NCBI RefSeq assembly: GCF_004962245.1
Contig: NZ_SUHQ01000019.1
Coordinates: forward strand, 83,585-147,584
DNA: 64,000 nucleotides
Reading direction: 5' to 3'
Source of the DNA: Mesorhizobium sp.
GTDB lineage: Bacteria > Pseudomonadota > Alphaproteobacteria > Rhizobiales > Rhizobiaceae
Below, piece after piece: positions 28,950 through 36,937 of this stretch (positions within the stretch are counted from its first letter, which is position 1; every line of letters starts with the position of its first letter). Below the pieces are notes generated by a model. It was not told the origin of the DNA, ran no database searches, and saw only the letters and a program-made list of their open reading frames with translations. Position numbers and translations under genes: made by a program.

Positions 28950-30017
28950 CTAGTTGCCCGCCATCAACGCGTTCCATTTTTCGTTCGCCACCTCAAAATT
29001 CTCCACCCAGAACTTGATGTTCTGCTGATAGCCAAGCTTCAGCTTGTCCGGCGTGTTGGTCATGAACGCCGCGGTGACCTCATCCACTTCGGGCTTCGCG
29101 TCCTTGTGGATCGGGGTATACGAGGTGGTTTTTGCAAGCGTCTCCTGTGCGCTCTTGCCGACATAGGCGTTGATCAGCGCATGCGCCGCGTCGGGATCCT
29201 TGACGCCCATCGGGATGGTCATCTGGTCCATCACGACCAGCCAGTCCTGCCACACCGGCGTGTACGCCGCACCGTTCTTCACCGCGGTCATGGCACGTCC
29301 TGTCCACATCGCGATCATGTCAGCTTCGCCGGATTCGGCGAGCTGCTGGGAATCGGCGCCGGTCTTCCAGAAGATCGTGTCCGGACCGAGCGACTTCACC
29401 TTCTCGATAGCCTTGTCGATATCGGCCACCGTCATGTTTTCCACCGACCCGCCGGCCGCGAGCAGCGCCTGCTCGATCATTCCGCCCGACAGATCACCGC
29501 TGCCCTCCAGAGCGCGCGAGCCCGGAAACTTCTCGATGTCGAAAAAATCCTTCCAGCTCTTGGGCGGGTTATCCTTGTACTTTTCGGTGTTGTACATCAG
29601 CACAACGCCATAGTTCATGGCCGGCACACTGCATTCGCTGATCTGGCCCTCTGGAATGTTGGACGTATCGATCTTCGAGAGGTCCAACTTCTGAAACAGC
29701 TTGCCGCAATAGACGTAGGGCGGGAAATCGCCGGTATCGACAACGTCCCAGGTCACATTGCCGGACTCGACCTGAGCCTGCAGTTTTGAGATTTCGGTCG
29801 GCCCGTCGCTGAGCAGCGTCACACCGGACTTGTCGACGAATTCCTTTAGCGCGGCGATCTGACCATCCTGATAAATGCCTCCATACGAGACGAAGGTAAG
29901 CGTCTTGTCCTTCAGCGAGCCCTCGGCCACCTCGCCCGCCACGGGTTTGCTCTGTGCAAGCGCTGCGGTCGTGATCATCAGCAGCCCGAGCGCGGTCACC
30001 TGTCCGATCTTCTTCAT
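28950..30017 (-). CDS. Periplasmic solute-binding protein, spermidine/putrescine type
   Basis: The protein has 355 residues. A Sec signal peptide covers residues 1-21 (AALAQ). The mature protein has the two-lobed pattern of PotD/PotF-like proteins (LTFVSYGGIYQDGQ, WDVVDTGDFPPYVYCGKL, MNYGVVLMYNTEKY, DTIFWKTGADSQQLAESGEADMIAMWTGR). An acidic, aromatic pocket would fit a polyamine or similar amine, but the exact ligand is not readable. It is the second gene of the operon after the XRE-cupin regulator. Confidence 0.9.
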   Translation of the reverse strand: MKKIGQVTALGLLMITTAALAQSKPVAGEVAEGSLKDKTLTFVSYGGIYQDGQIAALKEFVDKSGVTLLSDGPTEISKLQAQVESGNVTWDVVDTGDFPPYVYCGKLFQKLDLSKIDTSNIPEGQISECSVPAMNYGVVLMYNTEKYKDNPPKSWKDFFDIEKFPGSRALEGSGDLSGGMIEQALLAAGGSVENMTVADIDKAIEKVKSLGPDTIFWKTGADSQQLAESGEADMIAMWTGRAMTAVKNGAAYTPVWQDWLVVMDQMTIPMGVKDPDAAHALINAYVGKSAQETLAKTTSYTPIHKDAKPEVDEVTAAFMTNTPDKLKLGYQQNIKFWVENFEVANEKWNALMAGN

Positions 30018-30046
30018 GTTTTATCTCCCATTAACGTACACCCGCA

Positions 30047-30715
30047 TTACTTCTGTCCACCCGGCTGCGAGCCTTGTCCGGGCATGTATTGATTGAGTTC
30101 CGCCGCGCCGCTGGTCGGGGGCGCGATGATCCAGAGCACCTGCGCCGGCGTCTTGCCGATGTTCACCGTGCGATGCGGCGTCGAGGTTGCATACTCGATG
30201 CTGTCGCCCTCGTTCATGACGAAGCGCTCGTCTGCCAGCGTCAGCTCGACTGTTCCCTTCAGAACGACGAACATCTCGTGCTTGCCGCCATGCGTGTAAG
30301 CATCGTTGCCGGTCGAGCCGCCGACGTCAAAATCGCCCGAATAGACCTCGAATTCATGGATCGGCCGCCGCGACAGCAACGTCTTTCGACAACCATGACT
30401 GATCGGCAGCAGGGGGCGGTCGGCTCTGGTGAGCACCTTGTGGAATCCACCTTCAGTCTGCTCGAACAGGTCGTTGATGCCGAGATCCAACGCAGCTGCG
30501 ATCCGCATCAGGGTGCTGGCGCTGGCTCCGGTCAGATTGCGCTCGAGCTGGCTGATGAAGCTCGCCGTCGTGCCGATCATGTCGGCCAGTTGGCGAAGCG
30601 AAATGCGTCGGGCCGTGCGTATGGCCTTGATCCGCTCGCCGACATGCTTCGCCCTGCCTGCTTCCGCCGCCGCCAACACGGCCACCTCCGGGGATGTCGC
30701 AGGGTCGACTGTCAC
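30047..30715 (-). CDS. XRE-cupin transcriptional regulator (PuuR-like)
   Basis: The protein has 222 residues. The N-terminal XRE helix-turn-helix is RISLRQLADMIGTTASFISQLERN (about residues 35-60), and the C-terminal cupin (about 140-205) includes HEMFVVLKGTVELTLADERF and EGDSIEYATSTPHR. This architecture matches PuuR, which senses putrescine. I prefer the GTG at 30715, six bases after AGGAGG; a TTG at 30718 is also possible. It leads the importer-oxidase operon and probably controls it through the dyad at 30729-30749. Confidence 0.88.
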   Translation of the reverse strand: MTVDPATSPEVAVLAAAEAGRAKHVGERIKAIRTARRISLRQLADMIGTTASFISQLERNLTGASASTLMRIAAALDLGINDLFEQTEGGFHKVLTRADRPLLPISHGCRKTLLSRRPIHEFEVYSGDFDVGGSTGNDAYTHGGKHEMFVVLKGTVELTLADERFVMNEGDSIEYATSTPHRTVNIGKTPAQVLWIIAPPTSGAAELNQYMPGQGSQPGGQK

Positions 30716-30728
30716 CAAGTTCCTCCTT

Positions 30729-30749
30729 CACTTAACACCCTATTAAGTG
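30729..30749. promoter_or_regulatory. Dyad operator CACTTAA-N7-TTAAGTG before the XRE-cupin gene
   Basis: A perfect inverted repeat with 7-bp arms and a 7-base spacer begins 14 bases upstream of the GTG start, overlapping the place where promoter and ribosome site must lie. An autoregulatory site for the XRE-cupin protein is the simplest reading. This is an inference; no second copy was noticed in the window. Confidence 0.55.
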
Positions 30750-30883
30750 AAACGCCGGAACGCAAGCCATTTGTGAAGACACGGGCTCATGGGTCGCCGG
30801 CGCAGCTGCGCATGCAGGCGCTGCTCATTTCGCTGGCGGACTTGGCTGCATGGTTCGGGGCAGCATTACGCAGGATTTTCTGC

Positions 30884-31954
30884 TTAAGGCGCGGCCATTC
30901 GGCGAAAACGGCTCGCAGCGGTCTCGGCCATCGCATCGGCGAGGCCCATCTCCCATTGCGTACGGCAATAGGCGCGGAAATCAAAGCAGGGCAGGCCGGG
31001 GCAGACTTCGAACTCGATAAGATGGACGGTATCATCGGCTTCGACGCGGAAATCGATGGAAAACACATCCCGCAGGCCAAGCCCGGCCGTCAGGCTTTCG
31101 GCGACCCGTCGGATCCTTGCATCGGCTCGCAGCTGGCTGGCGACGACCGGCAGCAGTTCGGGCTCGGCATATGTTCCTGCCGCCTTGGCAGCCGCGCCGG
31201 TGTCGCCGTAGAGCGCCAGGCTGTCCTCCATGGTCTGGAAATCACCACCCGAATCGACAAAGGCGATACCGAGCGCCTCGACGCCGGTATCCGGCTTCAG
31301 GCCGAGAAAACTGGCGCGCGCATTGCGCCCGGCGACATAGGGTTGCACGACGACATCGTCACGATAGGCGGCGAAGACACGCCGGCTGAGTTCCAGCGCG
31401 TGGCCAAGATCACTGCTGCGCGAATCCGGCCAGATGCCGATCTTGGCACCGAGCCGATTCGGCTTGACGAACCAGCCGGCCGGCGAAGGCGGTGGCTCGA
31501 CCAGCCAGCGGCCGTCGCGGGCCAGCCCGGCTTGCGGTACAGGCAGGCCGAGCGCGCCGAGCACGGCGCCGGAGCGGAACTTGTCCTGACAAAGCGCAAA
31601 CAGCGCATCATCGGCGCCGATCGTCTTCAGGCCGTTCAGCCTTGCCAGAGCCGGTGCTGCACCGCCGCGGAAATAGGCGACGCCGTCGGTTAGCGTCCAG
31701 ACAAGCGTGGTCAGCGGGTCTTCGCCGGCAAGCGCGCCTGCGGCATCGTCAAGCGCCACCGGCGCGAAGGACAGGCCGCGCGCCTGGCAGGCTGCGGCCA
31801 GCGCGTCGAACTCAGGCGCCATGTCGGTCGACTGCGCCAGATAGGAGGCGATTTCGGCGGCGCGCGCCGGCACGTGACCATCGGCGACCAGTCGATCGAA
31901 GCAGGCCTTTTCCGGCTCGTAGACAAGGAACAGCTTCGGCTTCTGCTTCGACAT
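30884..31954 (-). CDS. ATP-grasp ligase-like protein, substrate unknown
   Basis: The protein has 356 residues. The C-terminal two thirds look like an ATP-grasp fold: GWFVKPNRLGAKIGIWPDSR (ATP-binding lysine and loop), VVVQPYVAGRNARASFLG, and VFSIDFRVEADDTVHLIEFEVCPGLPCFDFR, where the acidic residues and late E-x-N-like segment would bind Mg. It resembles the D-Ala-D-Ala ligase group, with the usual N-x-x-P-G replaced by E-V-C-P-G-L-P-C. It should join a carboxylate to an amine or thiol using ATP. It is transcribed alone, so context gives no substrate. Confidence 0.72.
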   Translation of the reverse strand: MSKQKPKLFLVYEPEKACFDRLVADGHVPARAAEIASYLAQSTDMAPEFDALAAACQARGLSFAPVALDDAAGALAGEDPLTTLVWTLTDGVAYFRGGAAPALARLNGLKTIGADDALFALCQDKFRSGAVLGALGLPVPQAGLARDGRWLVEPPPSPAGWFVKPNRLGAKIGIWPDSRSSDLGHALELSRRVFAAYRDDVVVQPYVAGRNARASFLGLKPDTGVEALGIAFVDSGGDFQTMEDSLALYGDTGAAAKAAGTYAEPELLPVVASQLRADARIRRVAESLTAGLGLRDVFSIDFRVEADDTVHLIEFEVCPGLPCFDFRAYCRTQWEMGLADAMAETAASRFRRMAAP

Positions 31955-32063
31955 GCGATGAGCGATTCCTGGCAGCGCGATTGCCTACCATCGCACGGCG
32001 AATGTATCAGGCTTTCGCGAAAAACCGACGCCAGCCGGACGTTCGCACGACAGTTAGATGTGC

Positions 32064-32945
32064 TCAGGCAATCAGCACGCGCGGCTCGATGCGGCCGTTG
32101 ACCGGAATGTCGAGCAGAAACGTCATGCCGGCTTGCGGGTCCAGCAGGCGCTGTTTCTCATCCTTCCCCGACCAGGCGGAGGTGACCGCCAGGCGGTCGG
32201 CATTCCTGCCGACGAAGGCCGGACAGGACGGTTGCGTCACCGGCGTCGCGATCGAACGGACGAGCCTGCCGTCGGGGCCGTAGGCTTCCACGACGCTGCC
32301 GCCCCAACAGGCGTTCCACAAGATGCCATCGCGATCGAGCACCGAACCGTCGATATAGCCCTTGGCCTTGCGGTGATCGACGAAGATCTTCGGCTCGCCA
32401 GCCGGCAGGCCGGTCGCCGGATCGCAGTCGACCCGCATCAGCAGGCCGGTGCTGGTATCGGTGTAATAAGCGACCGTTCCATCTTCGGAAAAGCAGATCG
32501 AGTTCGACACGGTGATGCCCGAATAAAGCCGGCGCAGTTCACCCCTGAAGAACCAGTAGATCGAGCCGGCGGCTTTTTCTTCGCCCTTGCCCATCGTGCC
32601 GACCCAGAAGGCACCGCAGGGATGGACACGCGAATCGTTCGAGCGGGTGACCGCATTGTCGGCTTCGATCGGCGTGTGCAGCGTCAGCTTGCCGGTCGCC
32701 ACGTCACGGACATGCAAGCCGGTTTCGGTGGCGATCAGCTGTCTGGTGTCATCGATGACGGCGATGGCGCTGGCCATCTGGCCAAGCTCATGGATCTTGA
32801 CCACATCGCTGGAAAGGGGTTTTTCCAGAAGCTGACCGTTGACGATGTCGAACCAGTAGAGCGTATCGGTGGCGGGATCATAGCTCGGCCCTTCGCCGAG
32901 CTGGCAGACATGGTCGGAAAAAACCGAAACGATGACTTCGCTCAT
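32064..32945 (-). CDS. SMP-30/gluconolactonase family sugar lactonase
   Basis: The protein has 293 residues and the six-bladed propeller of SMP-30. Metal-ligand segments are QLGEGPSYDPATDTLYWFD, NDSRVHPCGAFWVGTMG, TVSNSICFSEDG and IDGSVLDRDGILWNACWGG. It would open a sugar lactone, most likely galactono-lactone given its neighbours. It overlaps the aldolase stop as ATGA and is the last gene of the operon. Confidence 0.9.
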   Translation of the reverse strand: MSEVIVSVFSDHVCQLGEGPSYDPATDTLYWFDIVNGQLLEKPLSSDVVKIHELGQMASAIAVIDDTRQLIATETGLHVRDVATGKLTLHTPIEADNAVTRSNDSRVHPCGAFWVGTMGKGEEKAAGSIYWFFRGELRRLYSGITVSNSICFSEDGTVAYYTDTSTGLLMRVDCDPATGLPAGEPKIFVDHRKAKGYIDGSVLDRDGILWNACWGGSVVEAYGPDGRLVRSIATPVTQPSCPAFVGRNADRLAVTSAWSGKDEKQRLLDPQAGMTFLLDIPVNGRIEPRVLIA

Positions 32946-33583
32946 CGCGCGGCTCCAAACGCCGCGTCCCAGGCTCCTGCGGCAGCACGGGCCCGCGCGG
33001 CCACCTCGTCGACGCTCATTTCAGGCTTGAACAGGCTGGAGCCGAGGCCGAAGACGCTGACGCCCGCCGCCTTGTAGCCGGCAAAGTCCTTTTCCGAAAC
33101 ACCGCCGACCGCGCCGACCAGTGTCTCGGCGGGCAAAACCGCGCGCATCGCCGCAATCCCCGCCGCGCCAAGTACGCTCGCCGGGAAGAATTTCAGCGCC
33201 GAGGCGCCGAGCCGGATCGCCTGGAAGGCCTCGGTCGGCGTGAACACGCCGGGCATCGTCACCATGCCGTAATTCATCGCGCGGCCCATGACCTCGGCGT
33301 CGATGTTGGGGCTGACCAGCAGCCGCCCGCCGGTCTTGTGCAGGCGATCGACATCGGCTGATGTCAGCACAGTCCCGGCGCCGACCAATGCTGTCACTGG
33401 AAGAGCCTCGACAATGCTGGCGATCGACGCAAACGGGTCCGGCGAATTGAGCGGTACTTCGATCGCTTCGATGCCGGCCTCGAAGATCGCCCGGCCGACG
33501 GCCACCGCCTCGTCCGGTCTGAGGCCGCGCAGGATGGCGACAAGCCCGCGCCCGAGCTTCGGAAAAGGTGCGGTCTCGGTCAT
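32942..33583 (-). CDS. dgoA: 2-dehydro-3-deoxy-6-phosphogalactonate aldolase
   Basis: The protein has 213 residues in the KDPG/KDPGal aldolase TIM-barrel family. IEVPLNSPDP is the sequence form seen in KDPGal rather than KDPG aldolases, and the Schiff-base lysine is in LKFFPASVLG. It splits KDPGal into pyruvate and glyceraldehyde-3-P. It overlaps its neighbours on both sides by four bases, so expression is tightly coupled. Confidence 0.92.
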   Translation of the reverse strand: MTETAPFPKLGRGLVAILRGLRPDEAVAVGRAIFEAGIEAIEVPLNSPDPFASIASIVEALPVTALVGAGTVLTSADVDRLHKTGGRLLVSPNIDAEVMGRAMNYGMVTMPGVFTPTEAFQAIRLGASALKFFPASVLGAAGIAAMRAVLPAETLVGAVGGVSEKDFAGYKAAGVSVFGLGSSLFKPEMSVDEVAARARAAAGAWDAAFGAAR

Positions 33584-34539
33584 GCGGCAACTCCGCTTCC
33601 AGCAATCATGCCATTTTCACGCGCCGCCTCGACCAGGCCGGCACGCACCGCCTCATCGGCATCGACGGTCCGAACCGCAAGACCAGCAAGGCCAAGAGCT
33701 TCAGTGTAGAGCGCGCCGAGCGCGCCGGAAGCGACCAGCACGACGAACGACGCGCCGTTTCCATGGCGGCGACTGGCCGAGGCGATCTCGCCGCCGATCA
33801 GCAGCCCGGACAGGCAAGCAGCGGCATCATCGGGCTTCAGCTCCTGCAGCAGGCCCGCGGCGCGGATCGAGAACAGTCTCGACGTGACATCGCCGCCATC
33901 GGCCAGCGCTTGTTCGCACCAACGCCGGAAGAACGGATGCCCTGGTGCAACCGGCTTGGGCTGCTCGCCCAGCGAGTGCCGCAGGATCGAATGCGTCGCC
34001 AGCACCGAAAACAGCTCGCCGGTCGGCCAGGTGCCAAAACCGGCAACAGTGCCGTCCTCGACCAGGACCCATTTGGAGTGGGTGCCGGGCATGCAGACGA
34101 GATGGCGGCCCTTTGCCGGCAAACCGGCGCCGGCAAGCTGCGTTTCCTCGCCGCGCATGACGTCGGGTGCGTCGGCTTGGCGTTGGGCAAGCCCCGGCAC
34201 GATGCGGATGTCGCGGCGCTGGCCGGGAATGCGCGTAGCACCCGCCAGGATGGCGCCAATCGGCGCCGGCACGGTAACATAGGGCGCCTCCAGCCAGCCC
34301 TGGCGGGAGCCGGCCATGCCGCAAATGATGACGGGCATCGCTTCCGGCGCGCCCATCGCCGTCAGATGTCCTTCGAGGATGGTCGAAAAGCCGGCGGCCT
34401 GCGCGGTGATCAGCCCATCGTCGCCGCGACGTTCGGCAAGGACGTTTCCGGCCTCATCGACAAGCCAGACCCTGAGGCGGGTGGTGCCCCAATCGACCGC
34501 CGCGACGGCCGGCGCCTTGCCCGGAAATCCCAGGCTCAA
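33580..34539 (-). CDS. dgoK: 2-dehydro-3-deoxygalactonokinase
   Basis: The protein has 319 residues. DgoK hallmarks are AVDWGTTRLRVWLVDEAG, ICGMAGSRQGW, PDVMRGEETQLAGAG, and CMPGTHSKWV. It phosphorylates KDGal for the aldolase. I infer a TTG start at 34539, which overlaps the SDR stop as TTGA; there is no ATG nearby in frame that does not lie inside the SDR gene. A weak ribosome site fits translational coupling. Confidence 0.9.
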   Translation of the reverse strand: MSLGFPGKAPAVAAVDWGTTRLRVWLVDEAGNVLAERRGDDGLITAQAAGFSTILEGHLTAMGAPEAMPVIICGMAGSRQGWLEAPYVTVPAPIGAILAGATRIPGQRRDIRIVPGLAQRQADAPDVMRGEETQLAGAGLPAKGRHLVCMPGTHSKWVLVEDGTVAGFGTWPTGELFSVLATHSILRHSLGEQPKPVAPGHPFFRRWCEQALADGGDVTSRLFSIRAAGLLQELKPDDAAACLSGLLIGGEIASASRRHGNGASFVVLVASGALGALYTEALGLAGLAVRTVDADEAVRAGLVEAARENGMIAGSGVAA

Positions 34540-35303
34540 AGGAAGCCCCCATCGACGATCAGCATCTGAGCCGTCAGCATGCGCGAAGCGTCCGACGCCA
34601 GGAACAGCACCGTGCCGACAATATCTTCCGGCTGCATCACCCGCTTGATGCATTGCTTGGCAACGTGGGCGGCGAGCGCCTGTTCGGTGACCCAGAGCTC
34701 CTTCTGCCGCTCGGTGATCACCCAGCCGGGTGCGATCGCATTGACGCGAATGCCGTCGACGCCAAGCTTGCCGGCCAGCCCCTTGGTCAGGCCGACGATA
34801 CCGGCCTTGGCCGCGGTATAGGCCGGCATGTCGGGGTGGTTGATCAGAAACGACGTCGAGGTGAAGTTGATGATCGAGCCACCGCCGGCGCGCATCATGC
34901 CCGGCGCCACCGCCTGTGCGGAGAAGAAATGCGGACGCAGATTGATCGCCTGGTTGTTGTCCCAGAATTCCACCGTGACGTCTTCCACCGCGTGGCGATC
35001 GTCAAGTGCTGCATTGTTGACCAGCACGGTGATGTCGCCATGCGCCTCGGCGGCGCTGGCGACTGATGCACGCAGCGCCTCGATGTCGCGTATGTCTGTC
35101 TTGAGATAGAGGGGTCGCCGGCCGAGATCCCTCTCGATGCGGTCGGCCAGTGCTGCGCTCGGGCCGTCGGCGATGTCGATGAAGGCGACCTTCGCTCCCT
35201 GGCGGGAAAAACCTTCCGTCAGCGCCGCGCCGATGCCGGAGCCGCCGCCGGTGATCAGCACCGAAGCGCCTTCAAGGTCGGCAAAACGCGCCGATGGCAT
35301 CAT
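34536..35303 (-). CDS. Short-chain dehydrogenase, probably sugar (galactose) 1-dehydrogenase
   Basis: The protein has 255 residues of classical SDR type. The cofactor motif is TGGGSGIG near residue 19, then NNAALDD, the catalytic Ser in FTSTSF, and YTAAK with Tyr and Lys. As the first gene of the dgo-like operon it probably oxidises the free sugar to its lactone, which the SMP-30 protein then opens. Galactose is the likeliest sugar. GGAGAAG precedes the ATG; a second ATG follows immediately. Confidence 0.85.
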   Translation of the reverse strand: MMPSARFADLEGASVLITGGGSGIGAALTEGFSRQGAKVAFIDIADGPSAALADRIERDLGRRPLYLKTDIRDIEALRASVASAAEAHGDITVLVNNAALDDRHAVEDVTVEFWDNNQAINLRPHFFSAQAVAPGMMRAGGGSIINFTSTSFLINHPDMPAYTAAKAGIVGLTKGLAGKLGVDGIRVNAIAPGWVITERQKELWVTEQALAAHVAKQCIKRVMQPEDIVGTVLFLASDASRMLTAQMLIVDGGFL

Positions 35304-35486
35304 GATTTCTTCTCCGCAAGATCAAAAGGGCTGCAGCGTCCTTTGCGGGTCCAAACGGACGCGGCGCTGTGGTTTGGTCGGCGCGCATCCTATCCAGCCA
35401 TGTCTGGGTAGCAAGGGTGAAATGCGAATTTTTGGGCTTATGTCTGACAAAAGGACGCCGCATCGCGGCGGCAGCGCAACCGGTCG

Positions 35487-36836
35487 TCAGATCGCCTTGG
35501 CGCGCAAGGCGCCGCGGACCGAATTTCGCAAATAGGCGAGTGTGGCATCGGCATCGACCGGTCTGCCGAACAGGAACCCCTGCCCGCCGGCGCAGCCGAA
35601 CTGGACAAGGCGCTCGGCCTGCGCTTCCTGCTCTATGCCTTCGGCGACCACGTCCATGCCGAGCCCCTCACACATGGCCAGGATCGCCCGGATGATGTGT
35701 TCCGACGGGCGGTCATCGAGAATGGAGGAGACGAAGGCGCGATCGATCTTGAGCTTGTCGAAATGGAATTCGCGCAGGCGCCCGAGCGAGGACTGGCCAG
35801 TGCCGAAATCGTCGAGAGAGACCCGAATACCGACGCGACGCAGATCGTCGACGATCTTCTCGGCCGAGGCCGGATCATTCATCAGGCCGGTCTCGGTGAT
35901 CTCGATCTCCAGCCGGCGCGGGTCGAAGCCGGTGCGGTCGAGGATCGCCAATATGTGCAGGCCGGTGTTCTGGTCGACGAGTTGCGAGGGCGACAGGTTA
36001 AAGGCCAGGAACAGATCTTTCGGCCAGCTCCTAGCCGCCTCGGTCGCCTTGCGCAGCACAAGCTGCGACAGCGGGCCGATGATGCCGCGCTCCTCTGCGA
36101 TGGGAATGAAGACCGTCGGCGGGACCGAACCGAGGTCGCGATCGGTCCAGCGCGCCAACGTCTCAAAGCCGATGACTCGGCGGGTTTTGAGATCGACGAT
36201 GGGCTGGAAATGCGGCTCGACCTCGCCGGCCGAGACGGCGCGGCGCAAAGCCTGCTCGATGTGGGTGGCGCGCTTGGCCGCCTCTTCCATCTCGCGTGTA
36301 TAGACGACGACCCGCCCGCGCCCCGAACGTTTGGCATGATACAGCGCCGTCTCAGCCTTGCTGACCAGGATTTCGGTGGTCTCGTCACCCGAATAGAACA
36401 TCGAGCAGCCGACCGAGGCTGAAAGCCTGGCGGTGCGTTCGCCGACATCGTAGGGCGCCGAAAGGATCTCGATCAGCATACGCGACCTGTCGGCCGCGGC
36501 CTCCTCGCTGAACACCATCGGATAGAGGAAGGCGTACTCGTCAGCGCCGATGCGGCAGACGATGGAATGACTGTCCATCGACGCGCGCAGCCGCATCGCC
36601 ACCTGGATCAGGATGTCGTCGCCGGCCTTGTGTCCGAACAGGTCGTTGATCGGCTTGAAGCCATCGAGGTCAAGGATGCCGACGGTGAACGGCGCCGGAT
36701 CGTCGGCGCGGTCGCTGATCAGGCGATCGACCTTGTCGAAGAAGCGGCGATGATTGCCAAGTCCGGTCAACGGATCGGTAAAGGCCAGATCCGTGCTTTC
36801 CCTGCCTGCCTGCCCGGTGCCAAACGTCGTTTGCAT
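35487..36836 (-). CDS. GGDEF-EAL protein: degenerate cyclase with probably active c-di-GMP phosphodiesterase
   Basis: The protein has 449 residues with no transmembrane segment. The GGDEF half (about 20-175) has the start motif DPLTGLGNHRRFFD but the active-site loop reads GADEY, so cyclase activity is unlikely; it may bind GTP as a regulator. The EAL half (about 195-440) has ETL for EAL, NLSPSQL, EITETGL, DDFGTG, KIDRAF, AEGIE and QGFLFGRP, so the metal and catalytic residues look intact. It should hydrolyse c-di-GMP to pGpG. It is monocistronic. Confidence 0.92.
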   Translation of the reverse strand: MQTTFGTGQAGRESTDLAFTDPLTGLGNHRRFFDKVDRLISDRADDPAPFTVGILDLDGFKPINDLFGHKAGDDILIQVAMRLRASMDSHSIVCRIGADEYAFLYPMVFSEEAAADRSRMLIEILSAPYDVGERTARLSASVGCSMFYSGDETTEILVSKAETALYHAKRSGRGRVVVYTREMEEAAKRATHIEQALRRAVSAGEVEPHFQPIVDLKTRRVIGFETLARWTDRDLGSVPPTVFIPIAEERGIIGPLSQLVLRKATEAARSWPKDLFLAFNLSPSQLVDQNTGLHILAILDRTGFDPRRLEIEITETGLMNDPASAEKIVDDLRRVGIRVSLDDFGTGQSSLGRLREFHFDKLKIDRAFVSSILDDRPSEHIIRAILAMCEGLGMDVVAEGIEQEAQAERLVQFGCAGGQGFLFGRPVDADATLAYLRNSVRGALRAKAI

Positions 36837-36937
36837 CGGTGTCCCTGTTTTGACGTCGGAGCCATTCCGAGACTGGCAGCAAACCGTTTAGGAAACGTAT
36901 CCCAAAAATCGATTTCTTTCACAGGTGAAGAACTACT

